From positions 1 through 37,583 of the forward strand of contig CAIVDC010000099.1 in assembly GCA_903904605.1 (NCBI GenBank): a stretch of 37,583 nucleotides of DNA, written 5' to 3'. This stretch comes from an uncultured Sterolibacterium sp. (GTDB lineage: Bacteria; Pseudomonadota; Gammaproteobacteria; Burkholderiales; Rhodocyclaceae). The notes beneath the pieces are model-generated. The model was not told the origin of the DNA. It searched no databases and saw nothing but the letters and a program-made list of their open reading frames with translations. The position numbers and the translations under genes were made by a program. The first letter of the stretch is position 1. Every line of letters begins with the position of its first letter. This document shows, piece after piece, positions 1 through 9,361 of the stretch.

Positions 1-138
1 CCATCCGGGGCAAGGCCAAATAGGGAAGCAATGGCGTGGCTCGCGCCGCTTCCGGGTAGGCTGCTAGAGCCCGTCGGTAACGGCGGGCCCAGAGGAATGG
101 CTGCCCACGACAGAACCCGGCTTATCGGCGGACTTCCA
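1..138 (+). ncRNA. rnpB: RNase P RNA, 3' part (5' end outside window)
   Basis: This is the catalytic RNA of RNase P, which trims the 5' leader from tRNA precursors. The sequence carries the conserved 3' half of bacterial type A RNase P RNA: a block reading GGCAAGGCCAAATAGGGAAG near positions 9-28, GGGTAGGCTGCTAGAGCC around 54-71, and the near-invariant block CACGACAGAACCCGGCTTAT around 106-125. The 3' end is set at about 138 by comparison with the remembered E. coli RNA and is good to roughly 10 bases. The 5' half lies outside the window. rnpB directly upstream of mraZ is a common betaproteobacterial arrangement. A reading frame running across this RNA is fortuitous. Confidence 0.95.
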
Positions 139-349
139 ACTTCCGAGCGCCACCGCTTCCGGGCGTCGATGGGACTCAGCCCCCCCTCCCCGCTGCCTTG
201 CGCGCCAGGGCCCGCTTCCTGGTCCGGCCCAATACCCATAAAATACTTTAGGTTATATTGCTATCCCTATTGTTTTTCCAAGGATATTCTCTGGGATGGG
301 CGATTGCAGATAAGTGCTTGTCAGAACAAGAAAAAACCCGGTTTTTCCC
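139..349. other. Intergenic region between rnpB and the mraZ promoter
   Basis: No gene is visible here. The first part is GC-rich and pyrimidine-rich; about 232-330 is AT-rich and could hold a further upstream promoter, but no convincing -35/-10 pair was found. An imperfect inverted repeat near 144-170 has no following T tract, so no rnpB terminator is called. Confidence 0.5.
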
Positions 350-378
350 TTGACCCGTCAAAGAAAATCCTCTACAGT
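350..378 (+). promoter_or_regulatory. Sigma-70 promoter of the dcw cluster (PmraZ)
   Basis: A -35 element TTGACC (350-355) and a -10 element TACAGT (373-378) are separated by the ideal 17 bp, which places the transcription start near 385. The last base of the -10 is the first base of the MraZ box array, as expected for a promoter repressed by MraZ. The resulting leader of about 60 nt contains a small CCTGA/TCAGG stem-loop (406-420). Confidence 0.7.
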
Positions 379-402
379 GGGAAGAAGTGGGGAAATGTGG
401 GA
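378..402 (+). promoter_or_regulatory. MraZ operator: three TGGGN repeats spaced 10 bp
   Basis: TGGGA (378-382), TGGGG (388-392) and TGGGA (398-402) form three direct repeats with exactly 5-bp spacers. MraZ in E. coli binds TGGGN repeats with 5-nt spacers in its own promoter and represses the dcw cluster. The array overlaps the -10 and the predicted start site, so bound MraZ should block transcription of the downstream cluster. Confidence 0.85.
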
Positions 403-447
403 AAACCTGACAAATTCAGGCCTCCTGCGATATAAAACGGGGGAATT

Positions 448-894
448 ATGTTCCAGGGGGCGGCGGCACTGAATCTCGATGCCAAGGGGCGCATGGCGGT
501 CCCGGCCCGGCATCGCGACGCCCTGCTGGCTCTGGCCGAGGGTCGCCTGGTCCTGACCGCCCATCCGCACCGCTGCCTGCTGCTCTATCCCGCTCCCGCC
601 TGGGAGCCGATTCGCGCCAAGATCTTGGCGGCCCCCAGCCTCGAAACCCAGTCCGCCATGCTGCGCCGTCTGCTGGTCGGTTTCGCGGTCGATTCCGAGA
701 TGGATGCCGCGGGGCGCCTGCTGGTTCCGCCAGAACTGCGCCAGTACGCCGCCCTGGAGAAACAGGTCTGGCTGGTCGGACAAGGCAGTCACTTTGAGAT
801 CTGGAGCGATATCGGCTGGAAGGAGCAGCAGGAGGCGATCTTCGCCCTGGGCGACAAACTGCTGCCGCCAGGACTGGAGAACTTGACGTTGTGA
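448..894 (+). CDS. mraZ: MraZ, transcriptional regulator of the dcw cluster
   Basis: This 148-residue protein is the AbrB-like DNA-binding repressor that heads division and cell-wall clusters. Two tandem MraZ/SpoVT-AbrB repeats are visible, each with the family's DxxxR signature: DAKGR near residues 11-15 and DAAGR near 87-91. The length matches the family (about 150). The start is the ATG with a GGGGGA Shine-Dalgarno just upstream. The gene lies about 45 bp downstream of its three predicted binding boxes, which points to autoregulation. Its stop overlaps the GTG start of rsmH by 4 nt. Identification is secure; regulation here is inferred from the boxes. Confidence 0.96.
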   Translation: MFQGAAALNLDAKGRMAVPARHRDALLALAEGRLVLTAHPHRCLLLYPAPAWEPIRAKILAAPSLETQSAMLRRLLVGFAVDSEMDAAGRLLVPPELRQYAALEKQVWLVGQGSHFEIWSDIGWKEQQEAIFALGDKLLPPGLENLTL

Positions 895-1823
895 GCGAGG
901 ATGCGCCGCGGGTGCATCTCAGCGTACTGCTGCAGGAGGCCGTTTCGGCCTTGGTGGTGAGGCCCGACGGGGTCTATGTCGATGCCACCTTCGGCCGCGG
1001 CGGCCACAGCCGGGAAATATTGGCGCGGCTCTCAGTCCTGGGACGGTTGCTGGCCCTGGATCGGGACCCGGCGGCGATCGCGGCGGGGCGGCTGATCGTG
1101 GATCCGCGTTTCACCCTGATCCACGCCGCCTTCGGCGAAATCGGCGCGGTGCTGGACCGGGAGGGCGTGGCGCAGGTGGATGGCGTGCTGCTCGATCTGG
1201 GCATGTCGTCGCCGCAGTTGGACGACGCGGAGCGCGGCTTCAGTTTTCGCCACGACGCGCCGCTCGACATGAGGATGGACACGAGCCGCGGCGAGACTGC
1301 CGCGGAGTGGCTGGAACGGGCTTCTCAACAAGAAATGGAAAGGGTGATCAAAGATTATGGGGAAGAACGGTTTGCTCATGCGATTGCAGAGGCGGTTGTT
1401 GCTCTTAGGGGCGAACGCCGTATTTCAACCACGCGACAACTTGCCGCGCTCGTGGAAAAAGCCGTCCGCACACGCGAGCCGGGCAAGCATCCGGCGACGC
1501 GCAGCTTTCAGGCTATACGGATTCACATCAATCAGGAACTTGAGGAGTTGTCGCTAGCGCTGCCTCAATGCACGGCGCGGCTCAATCCTGGAGGCCGGCT
1601 GGTGGTGATCAGTTTTCATTCGCTCGAAGACCGCATCGTCAAGCGATTCCTGCGCCTCCAGGCGCAGCCGGTCGGGCTGCCGGCGCGGCTGCCGGTGCGC
1701 GCCGCGGATCTGCCTCAGCCCAGTCTGCGCCTGGTCGGCAAGGCGGTGTTTCCAGGCGAAGAAGAAGTCCGCATCAATCCGCGCGCCCGGAGTGCCGTGA
1801 TGCGCGTGGCGGAGCGTCTGTGA
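891..1823 (+). CDS. rsmH: 16S rRNA (cytosine-1402-N4) methyltransferase RsmH
   Basis: RsmH (MraW) methylates N4 of C1402 in the decoding centre of 16S rRNA, using S-adenosylmethionine. The 310-residue protein shows the SAM-binding block [15 protein letters not shown] near residues 30-44, the [12 protein letters not shown] motif, and the family's C-terminal [13 protein letters not shown] block. The length is typical. It starts at a GTG that overlaps the mraZ stop (GTGA), with a GGAGAA ribosome site about 11 nt upstream. Its TGA overlaps the ATG of ftsL by one base (TGATG), so translation down the operon is probably coupled. No defect is seen. Confidence 0.97.
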   Translation: MSEDAPRVHLSVLLQEAVSALVVRPDGVYVDATFGRGGHSREILARLSVLGRLLALDRDPAAIAAGRLIVDPRFTLIHAAFGEIGAVLDREGVAQVDGVLLDLGMSSPQLDDAERGFSFRHDAPLDMRMDTSRGETAAEWLERASQQEMERVIKDYGEERFAHAIAEAVVALRGERRISTTRQLAALVEKAVRTREPGKHPATRSFQAIRIHINQELEELSLALPQCTARLNPGGRLVVISFHSLEDRIVKRFLRLQAQPVGLPARLPVRAADLPQPSLRLVGKAVFPGEEEVRINPRARSAVMRVAERL

Positions 1824-2089
1824 TGGCCCGCGTCAACCTGATCCTGCTGCTGATCGCGGTCACCTGTGCGCTGAGCACGGTGAGCGCCAATCACCGCGCC
1901 CGCAAGCTGTTTGTCGAACTCGAGAAGGAACAGGGGCGAATGCGCAATCTGGAAGTGGAATGGGGACAGTTGCAGCTGGAGCAGAGCACCTGGGCCGGTT
2001 CTGCCCGGATCGAGAAGATCGCCCGCAGCAAGCTGGGCATGAAGCCGCCGGCGGCCGATCAGATCATCGTCATTGACCCCACGAAATGA
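1823..2089 (+). CDS. ftsL: Cell division protein FtsL
   Basis: FtsL is a small bitopic membrane protein that forms the FtsQLB complex and helps activate septal FtsWI. The 88-residue product has a short cytoplasmic start, one membrane segment at about residues 4-22, and a periplasmic helix rich in Glu, Arg and Gln (about 30-60) that suits a coiled coil. It ends with the moderately conserved ARIEKIARSKLGMKPP region. The ATG overlaps the rsmH stop; the reading frame runs further upstream, but that part lies inside rsmH and is not used. Its stop overlaps ftsI by 4 nt. Sequence conservation is low in this family, so the call rests on position, size and topology together. Confidence 0.92.
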   Translation: MARVNLILLLIAVTCALSTVSANHRARKLFVELEKEQGRMRNLEVEWGQLQLEQSTWAGSARIEKIARSKLGMKPPAADQIIVIDPTK

Positions 2090-3813
2090 AGTTCGCCAAC
2101 AGTCCCCTGCTTTCGCAACGGCTTCCCGCCTGGCGCGCGCGGCTGCTGCTGCTCGGCTTTCTCGGCGCCTTCGCCTGCCTGGCCGGCTGGGCGCTCTATC
2201 TGCAGGGCTTCAACAGCAGTTTCCTGCAGGAGAAAGGTGCTTTGCGCTATTCCAGGGTGATCGAGCTGTCCGCGACGCGCGGCCGAATCATGGATCGCAA
2301 CGGCGAAGTGCTGGCGGTGTCCACCCCGGTCAAGTCGATCTGGGCCATTCCCGAGGACGCCAGACTGCAGCCTGCGCAGGCCGGTAAGCTGGCTTCCCTG
2401 CTCGAAATGGATGTGCGCGAACTGAATCGCAAGCTCGCCTCCAGCCGCGATTTCGTCTTCGTCAAACGGCAGATCCCGCCCGACGTCGCGGCCAAGGTGG
2501 CGGCGCTGAATCTGCCGGGCATCCACGATCAGCGCGAGTACCGCCGTTACTATCCTTCCGCGGAGGTGAGCGCCCATATGCTGGGCTTCACCGGCGCCGC
2601 GGATGTCGGGCAGGAAGGCGTGGAACTGGCCTTCGATGCCAGCCTTGCCGGCAAACCCGGCAGCCGCCGCGTCATCAAGGACCGGCGGGGCCAGGTGGTC
2701 GAGGACGTCGAGTCGATCCGCGCGCCCCAGGACGGCAAGGACATGCTCCTGGCCCTGGACGACAAGATCCAGTACCTCGCCTATGCCAATCTGCGCCAGG
2801 CGATCGCCGACAACAAAGCCCGGGCCGGCGGCATCGTGGTGCTCGACGCAAAGACCGGAGAGGTGCTGGCCCTGGTCAACCTGCCGACCTACAACCCCAA
2901 TAACAGGGTCAGGCTGTCCGGCGCCCAGTTGAGAAATCGTGCGCTGACCGACACCTTCGAGCCCGGTTCGACGATGAAACCCTTTACTGCGGCGCTGGCG
3001 CTGGACAAGGGCAAGTTCCGCTTCGATACGCCGATCCAGACCGCCCCCGGCTGGCTCACCATCGGCAACGCGACGATCCACGATTCCGAGCCGCACGGCG
3101 TCCTGACGGTGGCCCAGGTGATCCAGAAGTCCTCGAATATCGGCGCGGCGAAAATGGCGCTCACTTTCAAGCCGCAGGAAATGTGGACCATGCTCGACAG
3201 CCTGGGCTTCGGCAGCCCGCTCAAGCTGGGCTTTCCCGGCGAGGTCGGCGGCCGCCTGCGGCCGTTCAAGAACTGGCGCCCGATCGAGCAGGCCACCATG
3301 GCCTATGGCAACGGCATCTCGGTGACGCTGATACAGCTGGCGCGCGCCTATCTCGTCTTCGCCCGCAACGGCGATATTCTGCCCTTGTCCCTGACGCGGC
3401 TCGATTCGCCGCCGCTGACCGGCAAGCCGGTGTTCACCGAGCAGACCGCGCACGAAGTCCGCGCGATGCTGGAAATGGTGGTCATGCCGGGCGGCACGGC
3501 CCCCAAGGCGCAGGTTGCCGGCTATCGCGTTGCCGGCAAGACCGGCACGGCGCACAAGGTCGAAGGCGGCATCTATGTCAACCGCTACGTCGCGAGCTTC
3601 GTCGGCTTCGCCCCGGCCTCCGATCCGCGGCTGGTGATCGCGGTGATGATCGACGAGCCATCGGGGCGCAGCTACTACGGCGGCGATGTGGCCGCGCCGG
3701 TCTTCTCGCGGGTCATGGCCGGCAGCCTGCGTGCGCTCGGGGTGGAGCCGGATGCGCCGCAAAAGCCGCTGCAGGCAGCGCTTGACGTTGCGCCGGCGAA
3801 GGAGAGCATGTGA
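2086..3813 (+). CDS. ftsI: Septal peptidoglycan transpeptidase FtsI (PBP3)
   Basis: FtsI is the division-specific class B penicillin-binding protein that cross-links septal peptidoglycan together with FtsW. The 575-residue protein has one N-terminal membrane anchor (about residues 19-42), a dimerisation domain, and a transpeptidase domain with all three catalytic motifs: STMK with nucleophile Ser295 and Lys298, SSN at 349-351, and KTGT at 485-488. The ATGA overlap with ftsL sets the start. The C-terminal tail after the transpeptidase domain is short and Ala/Pro-rich. An AAGGAG site (3799-3804) near its end serves murE. All parts look functional. Confidence 0.97.
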   Translation: MKFANSPLLSQRLPAWRARLLLLGFLGAFACLAGWALYLQGFNSSFLQEKGALRYSRVIELSATRGRIMDRNGEVLAVSTPVKSIWAIPEDARLQPAQAGKLASLLEMDVRELNRKLASSRDFVFVKRQIPPDVAAKVAALNLPGIHDQREYRRYYPSAEVSAHMLGFTGAADVGQEGVELAFDASLAGKPGSRRVIKDRRGQVVEDVESIRAPQDGKDMLLALDDKIQYLAYANLRQAIADNKARAGGIVVLDAKTGEVLALVNLPTYNPNNRVRLSGAQLRNRALTDTFEPGSTMKPFTAALALDKGKFRFDTPIQTAPGWLTIGNATIHDSEPHGVLTVAQVIQKSSNIGAAKMALTFKPQEMWTMLDSLGFGSPLKLGFPGEVGGRLRPFKNWRPIEQATMAYGNGISVTLIQLARAYLVFARNGDILPLSLTRLDSPPLTGKPVFTEQTAHEVRAMLEMVVMPGGTAPKAQVAGYRVAGKTGTAHKVEGGIYVNRYVASFVGFAPASDPRLVIAVMIDEPSGRSYYGGDVAAPVFSRVMAGSLRALGVEPDAPQKPLQAALDVAPAKESM

Positions 3814-5303
3814 TTTCGGCCGGCGAGATCCTCGATGAACTGCACCGCCGGGGCGTGACGCCGACCGGTCTGTCGGCCGATTCGAGGCAACTGGCCGCCG
3901 GCGAAGTCTTCGTCGCCATGCCCGGTGCGAACAGCGACGGTCGCGCCTATATCGACGAGGCGGTGAAGAAAGGCGCCGCCGCCGTGCTCTGGGAGAAGGA
4001 TGGGAAGCGCGCTGTTGCCGCGCTCGCCGTACCCAACCTCGGGGTCGCTGATCTGACCCGGTTGTCGGGCGAGATTGCCGATCGGGTCTACGGCCGGCCC
4101 TCGGAGAAATTGTGGCTGCTGGGCGTCACCGGCACCAACGGCAAGACCTCGGTGAGCCAGTGGATCGCCCAAACGATGACCCGACTGGGCAAGCGCTGCG
4201 CCGTGGTCGGCACCCTGGGCAACGGCTTCCCGGGCGAATTGCAGCCGGGCCCCAATACGACGCCCGATGCCATCAGCCTTCGGCGCGAGCTCGCAGGCTT
4301 CGTTGCCCAGGGTGCGGCGGCCTGCGCCATGGAAGTGTCTTCGATCGGACTGGCGGAAGGGCGGGTCGCTGGGCTCGCCTTCGATGTCGCGGTGTTCACC
4401 AATCTCACCCGCGACCATCTCGACTATCACGGCAGCATGGAGTCCTACGGCGCTGCCAAGGCGCAACTGTTCGCCATGCCCGGCCTCACCGTCGCCGTCA
4501 TCAACCTCGACGACGGCTTCGGCAGGCGCCTTTGCCGCAGCCTGGCCGGCCGCGGCGTGCGCCGGATCGGCTATACCCTGGGTGTCCCGGCGGCCTCGGC
4601 AGGCCTGGCCGATGAACTCCTCGTCGCCGAGGACCTTGAGGTCACCGGTCGCGGCATCCGCTTTAGCGTCCATACCTCGCAGGAAGCGGCAGGCATCGCG
4701 GCGAGCCTGCTGGGCCGCTTCAATGCCGCCAATCTGCTCGCGGTACTGGGCGCACTGCTCGCTTCCGGCGTTTCGCTGGCGGAGGCCGCCGCCGCGCTGG
4801 CCAGTCTGACCCCGCCGCCCGGGCGGATGCAGGCGCTGACGGCAGGGCAGGACGAGCCGCTGGTCGTGGTCGACTACGCACATACGCCGGATGCGCTGGA
4901 ACAGGCCCTGGTGACCCTGAGAGAGCTCGCCGCCGCGCGCCGCGGCAGACTGGTCTGCCTGTTCGGATGCGGCGGCGAGCGCGATCCCGGCAAGCGGCCG
5001 TTGATGGGCGGCGTGGCAGGCCGTCTGTCCGACCGGGTGGTGCTGACCAGCGACAACCCGCGCCGGGAAGCCCCGCAAGCGATCATCGACGATATCCTGC
5101 GCGGCCTGCCGGATCCGGCGGCGGTTCTGCCCGACCGTGCCGCCGCGATACGCACGGCGGTGACGGGCGCCGCGGTGGCCGACGTGGTGCTGATCGCGGG
5201 CAAGGGTCACGAGTGCTATCAGGAGATGGCCGGAGCCCGCTTGCCGTTTTCCGATATCGAGCAGGCGAGGGACGCACTCGGCGCATGGAGGGCTGCCTCG
5301 TGA
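3810..5303 (+). CDS. murE: UDP-MurNAc-L-Ala-D-Glu:meso-diaminopimelate ligase MurE
   Basis: MurE is the cytoplasmic ATP-dependent ligase that adds the third residue of the stem peptide. The 497-residue protein has the ATP-binding motif GTNGKTS (residues 108-114, Lys112) and the DNPR motif at 415-418. DNPR is the recognised signature for selecting meso-diaminopimelate rather than lysine, so the cell wall is predicted to be of the Gram-negative type. The start is a GTG that overlaps the ftsI stop, with AAGGAG 5 nt upstream; an ATG two bases earlier is followed at once by a stop in its own frame. The TGA overlaps the murF ATG. Confidence 0.97.
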   Translation: MISAGEILDELHRRGVTPTGLSADSRQLAAGEVFVAMPGANSDGRAYIDEAVKKGAAAVLWEKDGKRAVAALAVPNLGVADLTRLSGEIADRVYGRPSEKLWLLGVTGTNGKTSVSQWIAQTMTRLGKRCAVVGTLGNGFPGELQPGPNTTPDAISLRRELAGFVAQGAAACAMEVSSIGLAEGRVAGLAFDVAVFTNLTRDHLDYHGSMESYGAAKAQLFAMPGLTVAVINLDDGFGRRLCRSLAGRGVRRIGYTLGVPAASAGLADELLVAEDLEVTGRGIRFSVHTSQEAAGIAASLLGRFNAANLLAVLGALLASGVSLAEAAAALASLTPPPGRMQALTAGQDEPLVVVDYAHTPDALEQALVTLRELAAARRGRLVCLFGCGGERDPGKRPLMGGVAGRLSDRVVLTSDNPRREAPQAIIDDILRGLPDPAAVLPDRAAAIRTAVTGAAVADVVLIAGKGHECYQEMAGARLPFSDIEQARDALGAWRAAS

Positions 5304-6724
5304 TGCTCGTTCAGGATGCGGCGCGGGCCACCGGCGCCAGGATCGTCAACCTGGGCGAAGCCGACCTGCTCGCCGGCGTTTGCACCGACAGTCGCGCCGT
5401 CCAGGCCGGCGGGTTGTTCGTCGCGCTCAGGGGGGGGAACTTCGACGGCCACGACTTCGTTCGGGCGGCGCTGCAGCAGGGCGCAGCTGCGGCCATGGTG
5501 GATACGGCATGGCTGGAGGCGCACGGAGAGGCGAGCCGCCTGCCGCTGCTGGTCGTCGCCGACAGCCGCCGCGCGCTGGGCGACCTGGCCGCCGGGTGGC
5601 GCGCCCGCTTCGATCTGCCGCTGATCGGCATCACCGGCAGCAACGGCAAGACCACGGTCAAGGAACTGTGCGCCTCGATTCTCCGGGAACAGGCGCGCGC
5701 CGACGGCTCTACCTCCGAGTCGGCGCTCGCGGCCAGCGTGCTGGCCACGGCGGGCAACCTCAATAACGACATCGGCATGCCGCTGATGCTGCTTCGTCTG
5801 CGCCTGAGCCATCGCGCTGCGGTGATCGAGATGGGGATGAACCATCCGGGCGAGATCGCCTACCTGTCGAACATCGCCCGGCCGACCGTGGCCGTGGTCA
5901 CCAACGCCCAGCGCGCTCATCTGGCCGGGCTGGGCAGCCTGGCTGCGGTGGCGCAGGCCAAGGGCGAGATATTCTCGGGACTCGCGCCCGGCGGCGTGGC
6001 CGTCATCAATCTCGACGATCCTCATGCCGGCCTGTGGCGCGAACTGGCCGGCGGGCACCGGGTCGTCGGCTTCGCACTGGATCCGTCGGTTCGCGCCGAT
6101 GTCACCGCCCGTTGCACTCTGCGCCCCTTCGGCAGCGTACTGCAGCTCGTCACTCCCGAGGGCGAAGCGGAAGTCGAGTTGCAGTTGCCGGGGCGCCACA
6201 ATGCGCAAAATGCACTGGCGGCGACGGCGGCGGCCATCGCGGTCGGCGCCGGCCTCGCCGCGGTGGCCGCCGGATTGTCGCGCTGCGGCGGGGCCAAGGG
6301 GCGCTTGCAGCGGCGCCGGGCACTCCATGGCGCGACTCTGATCGACGACAGCTACAACGCCAATCCCGATTCTATGCGCGCCGCCATCGAGGTGTTGGCG
6401 GCACTGCCGGGAAAGAAAATCCTCGTCCTCGGCGACATGGGCGAGGTGGGCGAAGCGACGGCGCAATTCCACGACGAGATCGGCGGCTACGCCAAGAGCA
6501 TGGGCATCGACCGTCTGCTGGCGCTGGGCGAGCATGCCGCCACCGCGGTGCGCAATTTCGACGGCGGCGGCAAGCATTTCAAGAGCGCCGAAGCGCTGAT
6601 CGGGACCCTGCTGCCGCTGCTCGACGAGCAGACGACGGTACTGGTCAAGGGTTCGCGCTTCATGAGGATGGAGCGCGTGGCGGACGCCATTACCGAGCAG
6701 GAAGGGAATATCCATGCTACTTGA
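5303..6724 (+). CDS. murF: UDP-MurNAc-tripeptide:D-Ala-D-Ala ligase MurF
   Basis: MurF joins the D-alanyl-D-alanine dipeptide to UDP-MurNAc-tripeptide, the last cytoplasmic ligase step. The 473-residue product shows the three Mur ligase domains, the P-loop [14 protein letters not shown] near residues 110-123, the [13 protein letters not shown] block and the late [11 protein letters not shown] substrate motif. The ATG overlaps the murE stop (TGATG); GGAGGG lies 11 nt upstream. An in-frame GTG one codon earlier cannot be excluded. The open frame extends far upstream, but that stretch belongs to murE. The last 11 nt overlap mraY. Confidence 0.96.
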   Translation: MLVQDAARATGARIVNLGEADLLAGVCTDSRAVQAGGLFVALRGGNFDGHDFVRAALQQGAAAAMVDTAWLEAHGEASRLPLLVVADSRRALGDLAAGWRARFDLPLIGITGSNGKTTVKELCASILREQARADGSTSESALAASVLATAGNLNNDIGMPLMLLRLRLSHRAAVIEMGMNHPGEIAYLSNIARPTVAVVTNAQRAHLAGLGSLAAVAQAKGEIFSGLAPGGVAVINLDDPHAGLWRELAGGHRVVGFALDPSVRADVTARCTLRPFGSVLQLVTPEGEAEVELQLPGRHNAQNALAATAAAIAVGAGLAAVAAGLSRCGGAKGRLQRRRALHGATLIDDSYNANPDSMRAAIEVLAALPGKKILVLGDMGEVGEATAQFHDEIGGYAKSMGIDRLLALGEHAATAVRNFDGGGKHFKSAEALIGTLLPLLDEQTTVLVKGSRFMRMERVADAITEQEGNIHAT

Positions 6725-7868
6725 GCTTGCCCAATGGTTGGCGAAGGACGTCCGCGCCTTCAACGTCTTCGGCTATATCACCCTGCGCGCGGTCCTGGCC
6801 ACACTGACCTCGCTCGGCATTTCCTTCCTCTTCGGTCCGATGGTGATCCGCTGGCTCACCGCCAAGAAGATCGGCCAGTCGGTGCGCGACGACGGTCCGC
6901 AAAGCCATCTCATCAAGACCGGCACGCCGACCATGGGCGGCGCCCTGATCCTGATCTCGATGGCGGTCAGTACGCTGTTGTGGAGCGATCTTTCCAATCG
7001 CTTCATCTGGATCGTGCTGGTGGTGACGCTCGGCTTCGGCGTGATCGGCTGGGTTGACGACTGGCGCAAGGTCGTGCACCGCAACCCCAAGGGGCTGTCG
7101 GCGCGGAAGAAGCTTTTCTGGCAATCGGCGATCGGCCTGGTCGCCGCCGTGTATCTCGCCTTCTCGGTGTCGGCGCATGACAACGCGCGCTTCATCGACC
7201 TGTTCTGGGCCTGGCTGCAAAGCGGATTCAACATCAACCTGCCGCCGAAGGCCGACCTGATCGTGCCCTTCTTCAAGAGCGTGTCCTATCCGCTCGGCGT
7301 CTTCGGGTTCATCGCGCTCACCTATTGCGTCATCGTCGGCGCCAGCAATGCGGTGAATCTCACGGACGGCCTGGACGGCCTGGCCATCATGCCGACGGTG
7401 ATGGTCGGTTCGGCATTGGGCATTTTTGCCTACGTCGCAGGCAGTTCCGTGTATTCCCGATACCTGCTGCTTCCCTATATTCCGGGCGCGGGCGAGCTGA
7501 CGGTGTTTTGCGGCGCCATGGCCGGCGCCGGCCTGGGTTTCCTCTGGTTCAACGCCTATCCCGCCGAGGTCTTCATGGGCGATGTCGGCGCGCTGGCGCT
7601 GGGTGCTGCGCTCGGCACGGTGGCCGTGATCGTCCGCCAGGAGATCGTGCTGTTCATCATGGGCGGCGTTTTCGTCGCCGAGACGATGTCGGTGATGCTG
7701 CAGGTCCTCTATTTCAAATGGTCCGGCGGCAAGCGCATCTTCCGAATGGCGCCGCTGCACCACCACTTCGAACTCTCCGGCTGGAAGGAAACGCAGGTAG
7801 TGGTGCGCTTCTGGATCATCACCATCATGCTGGTCTTGTTCGGCCTCTCGACCATGAAGATAAGATGA
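6714..7868 (+). CDS. mraY: Phospho-MurNAc-pentapeptide transferase MraY
   Basis: MraY is a polytopic inner-membrane enzyme that transfers phospho-MurNAc-pentapeptide to undecaprenyl phosphate, making lipid I. The 384-residue protein has about ten membrane segments and the family landmarks: PTMGG with the following helix, the VDDWRK aspartate pair, [13 protein letters not shown], the [13 protein letters not shown] loop, and the C-terminal PLHHHFEL histidine motif. Length and motifs match Gram-negative MraY. The ATG lies inside the end of murF (11-nt overlap), with an AGGAAGGG purine run about 5-8 nt upstream. It overlaps murD by 4 nt. Confidence 0.97.
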   Translation: MLLELAQWLAKDVRAFNVFGYITLRAVLATLTSLGISFLFGPMVIRWLTAKKIGQSVRDDGPQSHLIKTGTPTMGGALILISMAVSTLLWSDLSNRFIWIVLVVTLGFGVIGWVDDWRKVVHRNPKGLSARKKLFWQSAIGLVAAVYLAFSVSAHDNARFIDLFWAWLQSGFNINLPPKADLIVPFFKSVSYPLGVFGFIALTYCVIVGASNAVNLTDGLDGLAIMPTVMVGSALGIFAYVAGSSVYSRYLLLPYIPGAGELTVFCGAMAGAGLGFLWFNAYPAEVFMGDVGALALGAALGTVAVIVRQEIVLFIMGGVFVAETMSVMLQVLYFKWSGGKRIFRMAPLHHHFELSGWKETQVVVRFWIITIMLVLFGLSTMKIR

Positions 7869-9361
7869 ACTTGAACGGCAAGCTCGTTCTCGTCCTCGGC
7901 CTCGGCGAGTCCGGACTGGCGGTGGCGCAATGGTGCGCGCGGTCCGGTGCGCGCGTGCGTGTCGCCGACACCCGCGAACAGCCGCCGTCGCGGGCGGCGC
8001 TGGCCGCCAGCGTGAACTCGGCCGAGTTCATCCATAGCGATTTCATCAGGACCCTCGACAAGACATTGCTCGAAGGCGTCGATCTCGTCGCGCTCTCGCC
8101 GGGTCTTTCCGGCGGCTTGCTGGTGCTGCTGGAAGCGCGCGCGCGCGCCATCCCGGTCCTGGGCGAGATCGAACTGTTCGCCCAGGCCATGCGCGCGCAG
8201 GGCGATGCCAAGATCATCGCCATCACCGGCACCAACGGCAAGACCACGACGACGGCGCTGACCGGCCACCTGTGCCGCGCCGCCGGCCGCAGCGCCGAGA
8301 TCGCCGGAAACATCTCGCCTTCGGCCCTCACCGCCCTGATGGCGCGCCTCGACGACGGCCGCCTGCCCGAGATCTGGGTGCTCGAATTGTCGAGCTTCCA
8401 GCTCGAGACCGTGGTGTCGCTCGATGCCGACGCGGCGACCGTGCTCAACATCAGCGACGATCATCTCGACCGCTATATCGATCTCGACGAATATGCCAGC
8501 GCCAAGGCCCGGATCTTCCAGGGCAACGGCGTGCAGGTCCTGAACCGGCAGGAAGCGCGCACGAAGAAGATGGCGCTGCCCGGACGCAGGCTGATCAGCT
8601 TCGGTCTCGATGCGCCGGGAATGGAAGAGGACTTCGGGCTGCGGGTCCATCGCGGCGAGCCTTGGCTGGTGCAGGGCGAGTCCCTGCTGCTGCCGGTATC
8701 CCTCCTGCCCATCGCGGGATTGCACAATGCCGCCAATGCCCTGGCGGCATTGGCCCTGTGCCATGCCATCGGTCTGCCGCTGACCAGGCTCGTCGAGGGA
8801 TTGCGCAGCTTCAAGGGCCTGCCGCACCGCGTCGAGCGAATCGCGGAGATCGGCGAGGTGGCCTACTACGACGACTCCAAAGGCACCAACGTCGGCGCGA
8901 CGGTGGCGGCGTTGAAGGGCATCGGCGGCCAGATGGCCGCCGGCATCGATAGCCACCTCCGTCCTTCGGGAAGGGAGGCCGGGAGGGCGGGCACAACACC
9001 GGCCGCCGGCGATCAGAACGATCCTAAGATCGTCCTGATCGCCGGCGGCGAAGGCAAGGGACAGGATTTCTCGCCGCTGGCGGAGGCGGTTGCGCAGCAT
9101 GCGCGCGCCGTCGTCCTGATCGGCCGAGATGCGCGCCTGATCGAGGCTGCGACCCGGGACAGCGGCGTGCCGATCAGTCATGCCGCGGACATGGAAACGG
9201 CGGTGCGGCGGGCTGCGGCGGCCGCCCGGCCGGGTGACGCCGTGCTGCTCTCGCCGGCCTGCGCAAGCTATGACATGTACCGCAACTATGCGCATCGCGC
9301 CGAGATCTTCGCCGCCGCGGTGCGCAGCTTGGCAGCGGCACCCGGGGGGGCGGGCGCATGA
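7865..9361 (+). CDS. murD: UDP-MurNAc-L-alanine:D-glutamate ligase MurD
   Basis: MurD adds D-glutamate to UDP-MurNAc-L-Ala with ATP. The 498-residue protein starts with a Rossmann-like [11 protein letters not shown] motif, then has the P-loop [11 protein letters not shown], the ELSSFQLE block, the DDSKGTN motif and the C-terminal [12 protein letters not shown] block. The ATGA overlap with mraY sets the start; the open frame continues upstream but lies within mraY. It is about 60 residues longer than E. coli MurD (438). Part of this is a Gly/Arg/Pro-rich insert of about 30 residues (about 357-387) just before [15 protein letters not shown]. Longer MurD proteins are common in Betaproteobacteria, so activity is expected. 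Confidence 0.95.
   Translation: MNLNGKLVLVLGLGESGLAVAQWCARSGARVRVADTREQPPSRAALAASVNSAEFIHSDFIRTLDKTLLEGVDLVALSPGLSGGLLVLLEARARAIPVLGEIELFAQAMRAQGDAKIIAITGTNGKTTTTALTGHLCRAAGRSAEIAGNISPSALTALMARLDDGRLPEIWVLELSSFQLETVVSLDADAATVLNISDDHLDRYIDLDEYASAKARIFQGNGVQVLNRQEARTKKMALPGRRLISFGLDAPGMEEDFGLRVHRGEPWLVQGESLLLPVSLLPIAGLHNAANALAALALCHAIGLPLTRLVEGLRSFKGLPHRVERIAEIGEVAYYDDSKGTNVGATVAALKGIGGQMAAGIDSHLRPSGREAGRAGTTPAAGDQNDPKIVLIAGGEGKGQDFSPLAEAVAQHARAVVLIGRDARLIEAATRDSGVPISHAADMETAVRRAAAAARPGDAVLLSPACASYDMYRNYAHRAEIFAAAVRSLAAAPGGAGA

Noticed and set aside
332..346. AAAAACCCGGTTTTT palindrome as an rnpB terminator
   Set aside because: The two arms are separated by a single base, so no stable hairpin can form; it lies just before the -35 of PmraZ.
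31..435. 134-codon open frame on the + strand upstream of mraZ
   Set aside because: It runs across the conserved 3' half of RNase P RNA and then the mraZ promoter and MraZ boxes; its composition is not protein-like.
2059..3762. Long antisense open frame (567 codons) opposite ftsI
   Set aside because: It is a mirror of a GC-rich gene with clear FtsI motifs and is rich in Arg, Gly, His and Gln with no family pattern. The same holds for antisense frames opposite murE, murF, secA, ftsA and ftsZ.
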